20,689 nucleotides of DNA from Prevotella sp. CAG:732. Its GTDB lineage: Bacteria; Bacteroidota; Bacteroidia; Bacteroidales; Bacteroidaceae. Positions 1 through 7,676 of this stretch are shown piece by piece. The notes below the pieces were generated by a model, which saw nothing but the letters and a program-made list of their open reading frames with translations, ran no database searches and was not told the DNA's origin. Numbering within the stretch: position 1 is the stretch's first letter; each line of letters begins with the position of its first letter. The stretch lies in NCBI GenBank assembly GCA_000436035.1, contig FR893200.1, positions 1-20,689 of the forward strand. Reading direction: 5' to 3'. Position numbers and translations under genes: made by a program.

Positions 1-53
1 TATGATGTATCGAGACCGCCGCTGAAAGCGACTACTACTTTTTTATTAGCCAT
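1..53 (-). CDS. argG: Argininosuccinate synthase, N-terminal 17 residues (cut by left edge)
   Basis: Only the first 17 codons are in the window, read leftward from an ATG at 53-51. They encode MANKKVVVAFSGGLDTS. The AFSGGLDTS segment is the ATP-pyrophosphatase loop at the start of argininosuccinate synthase, which joins citrulline and aspartate using ATP in arginine synthesis. The gene lies 91 bp downstream of the GNAT gene in the same direction, and argR is the first gene of the cluster, so it is probably part of one arginine operon. The 91-bp gap is AT-rich (runs of AAT/TAA) with no clear terminator. Other enzymes of the N-type ATP pyrophosphatase family share SGGxDS-like loops, but GGLDTS together with the argR neighbour makes argG the best call. 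Confidence 0.88.
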   Translation of the reverse strand, partial: MANKKVVVAFSGGLDTS

Positions 54-144
54 AATCGATTTAAATAATAAATGATAAATAATAATGAATAAATGAGGCG
101 TTCCTGCCTAAATTGCAACGTGTTATAACGCCGTTAGAAGGCTT

Positions 145-750
145 TTATAATTCGCTGTTAGGACCGTCAATCTTTCTGATTCTCTCTATCACCTCCTGTG
201 GAAGTTTGATAGGGAGGTGCTCCTCAGGGTCGAAGAGCATGGCGGTGCAGATGCAGTACTTGCGGTTGGTACGATGGAGGACATCCACATTGATGCAACC
301 CTCGCAACCACGCCAGAATGACTCATCATCGGTCAAGTCGGCGAAGGTGACAGGAAGATAACCCAACTGAGTGTTCATCTTCATCACAGCCGAGCCGGAT
401 GTCAAAGAGAATATCTTGGCATGAGGCCATCGCTGTCGGGCAAGCGTGAAGGTAAGGTTCTTGATGCGCTTAGCCAGTCCGATGCCTCGGAAGTCTGGAT
501 GAACGATCAAACCTGATGTGGTGACATAGTGCTTGTTGCCCCAGGTCTCGATGTAGCTGAAGCCGGCGAACTTCTCGCCTTGGAGGGCGATAACCGCCTT
601 TGCCTCGCGCATCTTGGTGGCAACATACTCTGGTGAACGCTTGGCGATACCAGAACCACGCTTCTTAGCTGCTTCTGCGATGGTAGTCAGAATGGTGTCG
701 ATGTACTTGATGTGACTTTCATCAGCCACCATGACTTTTACTTCTTCCAT
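145..750 (-). CDS. GNAT-family acyltransferase of the arginine operon (candidate N-acylglutamate synthase)
   Basis: A 201-residue soluble protein with a GNAT fold. Motif A, the acyl-CoA-binding turn, is visible around residues 84-96 (HPDFRGIGLAKRI), and a motif-B-like NTQLGY follows near 126-131. It sits between argR and argG, 25 bp after argR, so it is co-transcribed with arginine genes. Bacteroides-type bacteria make arginine through succinylated intermediates and often lack a classical argA/argJ. From memory, genetic work in B. thetaiotaomicron pointed to the equivalent arg-operon GNAT as the first-step acylglutamate synthase. That role is therefore likely here but is inferred from context. 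Residues C149, C152, C166 and C168 form a CxxC...CxC pattern that could bind a metal or form disulfides, which is unusual for a GNAT. No signal peptide or membrane segment is seen. Confidence 0.85.
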   Translation of the reverse strand: MEEVKVMVADESHIKYIDTILTTIAEAAKKRGSGIAKRSPEYVATKMREAKAVIALQGEKFAGFSYIETWGNKHYVTTSGLIVHPDFRGIGLAKRIKNLTFTLARQRWPHAKIFSLTSGSAVMKMNTQLGYLPVTFADLTDDESFWRGCEGCINVDVLHRTNRKYCICTAMLFDPEEHLPIKLPQEVIERIRKIDGPNSEL

Positions 751-775
751 TTTTCTCTTTATTTTATAATGTTCT

Positions 776-1252
776 TTAATTCAATTCAGGGATAATCTCG
801 GCGAGAGCGTTGATGATGTCATCTTCCTCTGCTCCGTCTTTCTTCACGAGGAAGATGGTGTCGTCTCCTGCAATAGTTCCCAAGATCTCAGGGATGTCGC
901 TGTTGTCGATGTTGTAAGCGATGCTGCTGGCATATCCTGGACGGGTCTTGATGACCACCATGTTGCTAGAGAAGTTGATGGAAACGAATCCAGGACTCAT
1001 CATCATCTCTCGGAGCGTTCGAGGCTTGGATACCCTCTTGTACATGGTTTCGTTGGGCAAAACATATACATATTTTCCATTCATTGAGGCAGCCTTGGCA
1101 ACTTTGAGTTGCTTGAGGTCTCGACTCAATGTGGCTTGCGTAAGCTTGTAGCCTTCCTTTTGGAGGGCTTTCAAGACTTCTTCCTGTGAACTTAACTCAT
1201 GGCTTGAGATAAGCATCTTCAGGGTCTCCAATCTACTGCTCTTAACCTTCAT
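776..1252 (-). CDS. argR: Arginine repressor ArgR
   Basis: A 158-residue protein of normal ArgR length. The N-terminal half (about 1-70) is the winged-helix DNA-binding domain: SSQEEVLKAL then KLTQATLSRDLKQL, with the conserved SRD of the recognition helix at 43-45. The C-terminal half is the hexamerisation and arginine-binding domain, with GTIAGDDT at 125-132 carrying the paired aspartates that contact arginine. It senses arginine and controls arginine synthesis genes. It is the first gene of a leftward operon with the GNAT gene and argG. The start ATG at 1252-1250 is supported by a promoter at 1313-1282 and by an ARG-box-like site only 2 bp upstream of the start codon, which suggests autoregulation of the whole operon. 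Confidence 0.95.
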   Translation of the reverse strand: MKVKSSRLETLKMLISSHELSSQEEVLKALQKEGYKLTQATLSRDLKQLKVAKAASMNGKYVYVLPNETMYKRVSKPRTLREMMMSPGFVSINFSSNMVVIKTRPGYASSIAYNIDNSDIPEILGTIAGDDTIFLVKKDGAEEDDIINALAEIIPELN

Positions 1253-1254
1253 GT

Positions 1255-1272
1255 GATGTATTTTTATTCAAG
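1255..1272 (-). promoter_or_regulatory. ARG-box-like operator in the argR leader
   Basis: On the minus strand the site reads CTTGAATAAAAATACATC. It matches the general ArgR box TGAATAAAAATKCA known from other phyla, with one clear departure in the right half. It lies between the -7 element and the argR start, at about the transcription start, so a bound ArgR would block its own operon. ArgR binding is inferred from the match and position. Confidence 0.6.
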
Positions 1273-1281
1273 TTACGGCTG

Positions 1282-1313
1282 CAAAAGTACAATAATATTC
1301 GTAAACTACCAAA
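1282..1313 (-). promoter_or_regulatory. Bacteroidetes-type promoter of the argR operon
   Basis: On the minus strand, TTTG (1313-1310) is followed after exactly 20 bp by TACTTTTG (1289-1282). This fits the Bacteroidetes housekeeping promoter consensus TTTG-N19-21-TAnnTTTG. Transcription would start near 1275, giving a leader of roughly 20-25 nt before argR. Confidence 0.75.
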
Positions 1314-1318
1314 TAAAT

Positions 1319-1334
1319 CGTAATAAAAATGCGC
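1319..1334. promoter_or_regulatory. Possible second, weaker ARG box
   Basis: The plus strand reads CGTAATAAAAATGCGC, which keeps the AATAAAAATGC core of the ArgR box but not the outer bases. It lies upstream of the -33 element, about 60 bp from the stronger box, a spacing that could allow looping. A chance match in AT-rich DNA is possible. Confidence 0.3.
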
Positions 1335-1420
1335 GTTTATGTAACAATAATACATTTTATCTCATATTCTCGGTATGTTTATGCGCTTTTGCGTGCTTCG
1401 TTATGCACTTGTTTATGCGC
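1331..1420. repeat. Repeated GTTTATGCGC-like motifs in the divergent control region
   Basis: GTTTATGCGC occurs twice exactly (1377-1386 and 1411-1420). GTTATGCAC (1400-1408) and GCGCGTTTATG (1331-1341) are related copies. All lie in the 305-bp region between argR and the GH28 gene, 85-175 bp upstream of the GH28 promoter. Clustered repeats of this kind often are binding sites for a regulator; which one is unknown. Confidence 0.45.
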
Positions 1421-1504
1421 ACTTCTCTCAGCTTCCCATAGGTTGGTACAAATAGCTTGAAATGTTAAAATATGTACGGCAATAGCATTTTTATGCCTTT
1501 AAAA

Positions 1505-1536
1505 TTTGTGACATATACATATTTTTGCTAAATTTG
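1505..1536 (+). promoter_or_regulatory. Bacteroidetes-type promoter of the GH28-susC-susD operon
   Basis: TTTG (1505-1508), a 20-bp spacer, then TAAATTTG (1529-1536) is a full match to TTTG-N19-21-TAnnTTTG. Transcription would start near 1540, about 18 nt before the ATG at 1558. This rules out the in-frame TTG at 1525 as start because it lies inside the promoter. Confidence 0.8.
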
Positions 1537-1557
1537 CACATCTTAAAACTTCTAATT

Positions 1558-2919
1558 ATGATCGAAAGAATAACTTTTAGTCTAATCGGAATGCTCTTAT
1601 TTCCTTTGATGTTGATGGCGAAAGATTATCGTGTGATAGATTTCGGTGCTGTGGGAAATGGAACTGTAGATGATGCTATTGCTATCCAAAAGGCAGTGGA
1701 TGCTTGTTCTCATGATGGTGGCGGAAATGTCATCTTCTCTTCTGACCATACATTCCTTTCTGGTCCTGTTGAACTCAAATCCAACGTACATATTATATTG
1801 GAGACCAACGCCACATGGAAGGCAAATCCCGACGAGCGCATTTATCACAAGAGTGCTTTCGGAAAGAACGAAGGCGAGGGCATGATGTGGATTTGGGCAA
1901 AGGACATCGAGAATCTTTCTTTCTCAGGGCATGGTACGATTCATGGCAATGGCATCCAGTTTATGGGTGCGGAACTTTTTGATAGCTATGAGTTGAAGCC
2001 GGTCACCACTTTCGATCCTCGTCCTCACGTCTTGACCTTGATGGGTGTGAAGAACCTCCATATCCGTGACATCACCATTCGTGAAGGTGCCTATTGGACC
2101 GTTCACCTCATCGGTTGTGATGGGGCGGTGATAGATGGAATCAATCTTCTCAACAATCTCAAGATACGTAATGGTGATGGCATCGACATCGACCATAGCA
2201 AGAACGTGCGCATTGCCAACTGCCATATCACCAGTGGTGATGATGCCATCTGCTTGAAAAACCGCCGTGAGTTTGAGGAGTATGGTTCTTGCCACGATAT
2301 CGTGGTGACCAACTGTGTGATGGAGAGCCGAAGCTGTACGGTGAAGATAGGTAGTGAGAACATGGACTCCATCTACAATGTGGTTATCGACAACTGTGTC
2401 ATCAAGGGTAGCAACCGTGGCTTGGGTATCCAGAATCGTGACGAGGGAACGGTAACCGATGTAGTTTTCTCCAATATCATCCTCGACTGTCGCCTGTGGA
2501 GCGATGTATGGTGGGGAAAGGCGGAGCCAATCTACGTCACCTCTTATCCACGTGCCAATGGCAATCACAAGGATGCCAACTGGCGTTTCCCGAAGGGACA
2601 GACGGTAGGTAAATGTGGCGAGGTGAGCCGGATTTACTTCAACAATATCTATGCGACTTCAGAGAATGGTTGTTTTATTGGTGGCGATACCCCTGATAAA
2701 GTGCGAGATATTTACCTCAACAACGTACACTTGAACTTGAAGAAAATGACAAGCTATGATGGTGGTGTCTATGACAAGCGCCCATGTCGTGGCGAGGGCT
2801 TTATATATAATAAGGTGTATGGAGTCTATGTCGAACAAGCCAAGAATGTAGAGATTGAGGACTTGGAAATGAAAGTTGCGCCACAGGTCAACTATGGTGG
2901 CAAGAGTAATTATAACTAA
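1558..2919 (+). CDS. Secreted GH28-family glycoside hydrolase (polygalacturonase type)
   Basis: A 453-residue protein with a signal peptide (about 1-21, ending LMLMAKDY), then the right-handed parallel beta-helix of GH28 enzymes, which hydrolyse galacturonic-acid linkages of pectin or rhamnogalacturonan. The N-terminal FGAVGNGTVDDAIAIQKAVD segment is typical of the family. Catalytic-type motifs are NGDGID at 205-210 (equivalent of NTD) and GDD at 227-229. The usual GHG motif is replaced by SCTVKIGS at 259-266, and the RIK region by RGLGIQ at 287-292, a pattern I associate with Bacteroidetes GH28 clades. The ATG at 1558 is chosen because a promoter occupies 1505-1536. It is the first gene of an operon with susC, which follows after 13 bp. 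Exact substrate is not readable from sequence. Confidence 0.9.
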   Translation: MIERITFSLIGMLLFPLMLMAKDYRVIDFGAVGNGTVDDAIAIQKAVDACSHDGGGNVIFSSDHTFLSGPVELKSNVHIILETNATWKANPDERIYHKSAFGKNEGEGMMWIWAKDIENLSFSGHGTIHGNGIQFMGAELFDSYELKPVTTFDPRPHVLTLMGVKNLHIRDITIREGAYWTVHLIGCDGAVIDGINLLNNLKIRNGDGIDIDHSKNVRIANCHITSGDDAICLKNRREFEEYGSCHDIVVTNCVMESRSCTVKIGSENMDSIYNVVIDNCVIKGSNRGLGIQNRDEGTVTDVVFSNIILDCRLWSDVWWGKAEPIYVTSYPRANGNHKDANWRFPKGQTVGKCGEVSRIYFNNIYATSENGCFIGGDTPDKVRDIYLNNVHLNLKKMTSYDGGVYDKRPCRGEGFIYNKVYGVYVEQAKNVEIEDLEMKVAPQVNYGGKSNYN

Positions 2920-2932
2920 AATCTAATAAGTT

Positions 2933-5900
2933 ATGCAAATAGTACAAAAGACTATTGGAAGTAGCATGAGACGAGTCTTGTTCTCTTCCGCCCTTCTGCT
3001 CGTGAGTTCGCTCACATTTGCACAAAGTAAGGTCAGCGGCACCGTGAAGGATGCCAATGGCGAACCTCTCATCGGCGTTAGCGTCGTGGAGGAAGGTACA
3101 AGCAATGGCGCCGTTACCGACATTAATGGTAACTACACGCTGAATGTAAAGCCAGGAGCAAAGCTGAAACTTAGCTACATTGGTTTTACTCCAAAGACAA
3201 TCAAGGCAGGAAGCAACAGCCAGATTGTCATGGACGAAGACAACACTGCTTTGAATGAAGTTGTTGTGGTAGGTTATGGTACCATGCGCCGTAAGGATGT
3301 TACCTCATCTATCACTACAGTAAATGCAAAAGATTTGAATAAAGGTGTATATACAGATCCTGCTCAGATGCTCCAAGGTAAAGTGCCAGGATTGGTAGTA
3401 ACCTCATCAGGTGACCCTAATGGTTCTACCAGTATGACCCTTCGTGGTTCTTCTTCTCTCCGTACTGGTGAGGCGATGCAACCATATTATGTTATTGATG
3501 GTATTCCTGGTGTGGATATTTCTATGGTAGCTCCAGATGACATCGAGAGCATAGATGTGCTCCGTGATGCCAGTGCTACTGCTATCTATGGTTCTAAGGC
3601 AGCTAATGGTGTAATTATGATTACCACCAAGAAAGGTAAGAACAACCAGGAACGTGTGAATGTTTCTTATTCGGGATATGTAGGCTTCGACCATATCTCC
3701 AAGACTTTGGACATGGCTTCAGCCGATGATATTCGTAGTTATGTGGCTGCCAATGATATAGATTATGCTTACGATTATGGTTCTTCTACCGATTGGCAGA
3801 AGGAAGTCTTGCGTACAGGCATTAGCCATAACCATAACCTCTCCATCAATGGTGGTAGCAAGAAGACAACCTATATGGCTTCTTTGAACTATAACAATCG
3901 TGAGGGTGTTATCAAGGGAACAAATATGTACCGTATCAACTTCCGCTCTTTGGTAAGTTCCAAGGTGCTCAAGGATCATTTGGACCTCTCTGCTGGTCTG
4001 AATGCCATGTATGGAAAGCATGAGGGCGTACCAATGAACAATGAGGGAGGTTCTGTCTTGGATGCAATGAACTATTTCAATCCTACACTTCCTATAAAGA
4101 ATGAAGATGGCTCTTGGAGCAGGGGTGATGGGTCTGGTAATTATAATCCATTGTCTCTCATTGCGGAAGACTCTTCGGAGTTTGAGTGGAAACGTATGCA
4201 GTTCATAGGAAAAGCTACTGCTTATATAGTAAAGGGACTGACTTGGAATGCCAACTATCAGTACAGCAATAAGCAACGTACTTATAGTTCTTATGATTCT
4301 CACAATACACAACTCAATGGCATCAGTGATTATAATGGTCGTGCCAATCGTAGCACTTACCAAGGACATGACCAAACCTTCGAGACTTATATCAACTATG
4401 ATGCTACCTTTGATAAGGTACATAAAGTGGGCATAATGGCGGGTTACTCTTGGGAGGAACGTGTCAACAACGATGGCTTTGGATTGACGGTTCACAACTT
4501 CTTCGATGATAAACTGAAGTGGAATCAGTTGAGCTATGCAGGTACAATCGATGGTATGAAGGGTGTAGAGAGTGGAACCAAGGAAACCATTCGCAACATC
4601 TCTTTCTATGGTCGTTTGTCATATTCATACGATAGCCGATATATGTTGCAGGCAACAATCCGTCGTGATGGTTCTTCTGTGTTTGGTGATGGACATCAAT
4701 GGGGCTATTTCCCTTCTATTTCTGGAGCTTGGAACATTACCGAGGAGAAGTTTATGGAAGGCTTGAAAGAGTCTTTGAGTCTTTCCAACTTGAAACTTCG
4801 CATAGGTTATGGTGTCAGTGGTAATGCGCTTGGCTTTGGTGCATATTCTGCTGTTGCTACTTATGGTGCCAATGGCACTATAATATCCATTGGTGGTAAG
4901 GACTATCCTACATTGGTGTCAACTAAGTTGGCAAATCCTGATTTGAAGTGGGAGAAAACAGGTATGTTGAACATTGGTTTGGATTATGCTTTCTTCAATG
5001 GTCGCTTGAATGGTTCCATTGAGTATTACAATAAGGTGACCAAGGATTTGATTTGGAATTATCCAGTCACTTCGTTCTTGTATCCTTTCTCAACGATATC
5101 TGCCAATGTGGGTGAGATTACTAACCGTGGTATAGAGATTTCAATCAATGCGATTCCTGTGCAGAACAAAAACTTTACTTGGACTACCACATTGAACCTT
5201 TCTCATAATAAGAATAAGGTGAACAAGTTGACCAACGAGAAGTTTAGTACAGCTTCGTTCACGCAGGGTGATCCAATGGTGGCAGGTGTGTCAGCAGAGG
5301 GTTATACACAGCAGATTATGGAGGGGGAGCCTTTGGGTACATTCTTTACCTATGAGTTCGCTGGATATGATGAAGATGGAACATCTGTATATTATGAGCA
5401 TGATGCAGAAACGGGAGCACGTACAGGCACAACAACAAAGGCACCAAAATTCAAAGATCGTGCTGTTACAGGATGTGCACAACCTAAGTTGAATATGGGA
5501 TGGAACAATACTTTCAGTTATAAGAACTGGAGTGCTTCTTTCTTCTTTACAGGCGTGTTTGGCAATAAGATTTACAATGGTCTTCGTGCTCATTATACTG
5601 CTCCAGACTTCTTTGCTGGCGGCAAGAATGTTTTGAAAGAGTTTATCACAGAACGTCCTGCCACAGATAAGAGCTCTAATGTACCTTCTGATAAATTTAT
5701 TGAAAATGGTTCTTATGTTCGTTTGCAGAACTTGACGCTTGGATATACCTTCCGTAATCTGGATGGATGGTTGAATAGTCTCCAGCTGTATGTTACTGCT
5801 AATAATCTCTTCACTATTACGGGTTATAAGGGTTTGGATCCAGAGGTTAACCTGGGTGGAATTGACCCCGGAGTAGATTATCGTTGGAGCAATTATCCTC

Positions 5901-5941
5901 ATACTCGTACGATTATGTTGGGTGCTAAAATCAACTTCTAA
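2933..5941 (+). CDS. susC: SusC/RagA-family TonB-dependent outer-membrane glycan transporter
   Basis: A 1002-residue protein, normal for SusC. It has an N-terminal signal peptide (to about residue 31, LTFAQS), a carboxypeptidase-regulatory-like domain (about 34-110; VSGTVKDANGEPLIGVSVVE), then LNEVVVVGYGTMRRKD, the characteristic junction into the plug domain (about 118-225). The large beta-barrel ends with TIMLGAKINF and an aromatic C-terminus as expected. It imports oligosaccharides captured by the SusD partner, powered by TonB. The gene is 13 bp after GH28 and 22 bp before susD, so it is clearly co-transcribed. A second in-frame ATG at 2966 (MRRVLFSS) would give a shorter signal peptide and is an equally possible start. 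Substrate is unknown; the adjacent GH28 suggests pectic fragments. Confidence 0.95.
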   Translation: MQIVQKTIGSSMRRVLFSSALLLVSSLTFAQSKVSGTVKDANGEPLIGVSVVEEGTSNGAVTDINGNYTLNVKPGAKLKLSYIGFTPKTIKAGSNSQIVMDEDNTALNEVVVVGYGTMRRKDVTSSITTVNAKDLNKGVYTDPAQMLQGKVPGLVVTSSGDPNGSTSMTLRGSSSLRTGEAMQPYYVIDGIPGVDISMVAPDDIESIDVLRDASATAIYGSKAANGVIMITTKKGKNNQERVNVSYSGYVGFDHISKTLDMASADDIRSYVAANDIDYAYDYGSSTDWQKEVLRTGISHNHNLSINGGSKKTTYMASLNYNNREGVIKGTNMYRINFRSLVSSKVLKDHLDLSAGLNAMYGKHEGVPMNNEGGSVLDAMNYFNPTLPIKNEDGSWSRGDGSGNYNPLSLIAEDSSEFEWKRMQFIGKATAYIVKGLTWNANYQYSNKQRTYSSYDSHNTQLNGISDYNGRANRSTYQGHDQTFETYINYDATFDKVHKVGIMAGYSWEERVNNDGFGLTVHNFFDDKLKWNQLSYAGTIDGMKGVESGTKETIRNISFYGRLSYSYDSRYMLQATIRRDGSSVFGDGHQWGYFPSISGAWNITEEKFMEGLKESLSLSNLKLRIGYGVSGNALGFGAYSAVATYGANGTIISIGGKDYPTLVSTKLANPDLKWEKTGMLNIGLDYAFFNGRLNGSIEYYNKVTKDLIWNYPVTSFLYPFSTISANVGEITNRGIEISINAIPVQNKNFTWTTTLNLSHNKNKVNKLTNEKFSTASFTQGDPMVAGVSAEGYTQQIMEGEPLGTFFTYEFAGYDEDGTSVYYEHDAETGARTGTTTKAPKFKDRAVTGCAQPKLNMGWNNTFSYKNWSASFFFTGVFGNKIYNGLRAHYTAPDFFAGGKNVLKEFITERPATDKSSNVPSDKFIENGSYVRLQNLTLGYTFRNLDGWLNSLQLYVTANNLFTITGYKGLDPEVNLGGIDPGVDYRWSNYPHTRTIMLGAKINF

Positions 5942-5963
5942 TCATTATTTAAAAGAATAGAAT

Positions 5964-7604
5964 ATGAGACTAAATATAAAGACATTGTTTGCTGCTAGTT
6001 TGGCAACTTTGGCAGTGGGTTGTACGGATTTAAACGTGCCTGTGGATTCTCAATATATCGTATATCCTAGTACGGAAGAAGCAGCTATATCCAAAATGGC
6101 AGGTGTTTATTTCTGTATGCGTGATTGTTTTGGACGCCGTTATATGGAGGCAATGGAATTGTCTAGTGATGAGTTTACTGCTTTGTCGTTCAGTGGTAAT
6201 TGGCTTGATTCTTATGCTTATGCCAATACGTCTTTGCATAACTTCACCGGGGAGCAAGCTACTATCGACTGGATGAATGTTTTGGGAGAGGGCGTAGTGA
6301 AGGCTAACGAGGTCATAGATGTCCTTGATGAGAATTCCGGTTCCCAAAATCTAGCGGCAGCTCGTGCCATCCGTGCTTATTTCACTTATATAGAGATGGA
6401 TTGTTTTGGCGATGCTCCTATTGTGGATAAGAAATATTCAGAGAAAAACGGTACGGATATTTCTGCTCGCCAACCACGTGCAGATGTGGCTAGATGGATT
6501 GAGAGTGAACTTAAGGCTGTAGCCGACCAACTCCCTGAGGAAACAACGGGTGAAAATTATGGTAAGCCGAATAAGTATATGGCATATGGTCTTTTGGCTC
6601 GATTGTATCTGAACTGGCCTGTTTATACAGCAGCTTCTGTTGATCAGTATGATGCCAGTAATTATAGCAACGAGAAGTTGAATGATTGTGTGGCTGCTTG
6701 CGACAAGATTATCTCTTCGGGTAAGTTTGAACTCGGTCCTGTGGCTTATCGCTTCAAGTTTGGTCCTAATAACACCGAGTTGGTACAGAGTGGACAAATT
6801 AAGGATTTCATCTATGCAATGCCTTATCATACTTTGAATGAGACGGGAATGCAGTATGGACGTGGACATTCTTATAAGGATGTAAAGTCTTTGAAACCAA
6901 GTTATTATGGAGTAAAATTGTCAAATTCTGGTGGAGGATATATGGCTGTTACTCCAGAGGCGGCTGCTCGTTTTAATCTTGAGGGTGACGAGCGCAATAC
7001 GATGGTGCTTCAAGGAACTGTGCATGTTTATGACCCTGTGACCTTGTTGCCTACCGAAGAAATTTGTAAGGATCGTAACGGTAATCCATTGGTATTGGAA
7101 CCAAATATCAAATTGGTGAAACAGACTGCAGAGTTGGATGTAGGTGACAATATTGAGGGGTGGCGTCAAGGTGCTCGTTCTATCAAATGGTTTGTTGATA
7201 ACAATGATTTCAAGAATAAACGCAACCAAAGTAATGATTTGCCATTGATTCGCTATGCGGATATCTTGATGATGAAGGCTGAGGCTTTGACTCGTGGCGC
7301 ACAAGCTACGAGCGGCAAGGACGCACAGGGTCTTTTCAATGAGATTCGTTCTTATGTTCATGCGCCAGAAATTGATCATGCACCTACATTGGATGAGATC
7401 TATGAGGAGCGTGGACGTGAGTTCTTTGATGAGAATCTTCGCCGTATTGATATGATTCGTTTTGGTCATTTTGAGGATGAGTATTGTTTCCATAAAAAGG
7501 GATTTGAGTTCGCAAACTTTGACAAGAGACATCGCATCTTCCCATTGCACAAGAAGAACCAATTGGATACCAACCCTAATTGGGATCAGAATCCAGGCTA
7601 TTAA
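5964..7604 (+). CDS. susD: SusD/RagB-family glycan-binding lipoprotein
   Basis: A 546-residue surface lipoprotein. The signal peptide ends in a lipobox LAVGC with C20 as the lipidated residue. The rest matches SusD architecture: a helical TPR-like N-terminal part (NLAAARAIRAYFTYIEMDCFGDAPIVD near 130-155) and the conserved C-terminal region with LPLIRYADILMMKAEAL and EERGREFFDENLRRIDMIRFG. It caps the SusC barrel and binds glycan at the cell surface. It follows susC by 22 bp. A terminator-like hairpin comes 25 bp after the stop, so it is probably the last gene of the main operon transcript. Confidence 0.95.
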   Translation: MRLNIKTLFAASLATLAVGCTDLNVPVDSQYIVYPSTEEAAISKMAGVYFCMRDCFGRRYMEAMELSSDEFTALSFSGNWLDSYAYANTSLHNFTGEQATIDWMNVLGEGVVKANEVIDVLDENSGSQNLAAARAIRAYFTYIEMDCFGDAPIVDKKYSEKNGTDISARQPRADVARWIESELKAVADQLPEETTGENYGKPNKYMAYGLLARLYLNWPVYTAASVDQYDASNYSNEKLNDCVAACDKIISSGKFELGPVAYRFKFGPNNTELVQSGQIKDFIYAMPYHTLNETGMQYGRGHSYKDVKSLKPSYYGVKLSNSGGGYMAVTPEAAARFNLEGDERNTMVLQGTVHVYDPVTLLPTEEICKDRNGNPLVLEPNIKLVKQTAELDVGDNIEGWRQGARSIKWFVDNNDFKNKRNQSNDLPLIRYADILMMKAEALTRGAQATSGKDAQGLFNEIRSYVHAPEIDHAPTLDEIYEERGREFFDENLRRIDMIRFGHFEDEYCFHKKGFEFANFDKRHRIFPLHKKNQLDTNPNWDQNPGY

Positions 7605-7628
7605 GAGAAAACATAGTATTATTATCGG

Positions 7629-7662
7629 AAGGGAGGATAGATGTTATGCTATTCTCCCTTTT
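7629..7662 (+). terminator. Rho-independent terminator-like hairpin after susD
   Basis: AAGGGAGGATAG (7629-7640) pairs with CTATTCTCCCTT (7649-7660) as a 12-bp stem with one G-U pair and an 8-nt loop, followed by TTTT. It lies between susD and the phosphodiesterase gene. Only about 14 nt separate the T-tract from the next start codon, so the next gene depends on read-through unless it has a promoter I cannot see. Confidence 0.75.
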
Positions 7663-7676
7663 GCGTGTTTCCATTA

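Noticed and set aside
1525..1557. TTG start extending the GH28 protein by 11 residues
   Set aside because: It lies inside the promoter (-7 box 1529-1536), and the ATG at 1558 gives a normal signal peptide.
1924..2568. 214-codon open frame on the minus strand
   Set aside because: Antisense to the GH28 beta-helix repeats; its repetitive composition mirrors the real gene.
3719..4495. 258-codon open frame on the minus strand
   Set aside because: Antisense to the SusC barrel, with low-complexity Ile/Thr-rich composition and no motif.
7641..7676. ATG at 7641 as start of the phosphodiesterase
   Set aside because: It sits in the loop of the terminator hairpin and adds a cysteine/proline-rich stretch before a clean signal peptide that starts at 7677 or 7683.
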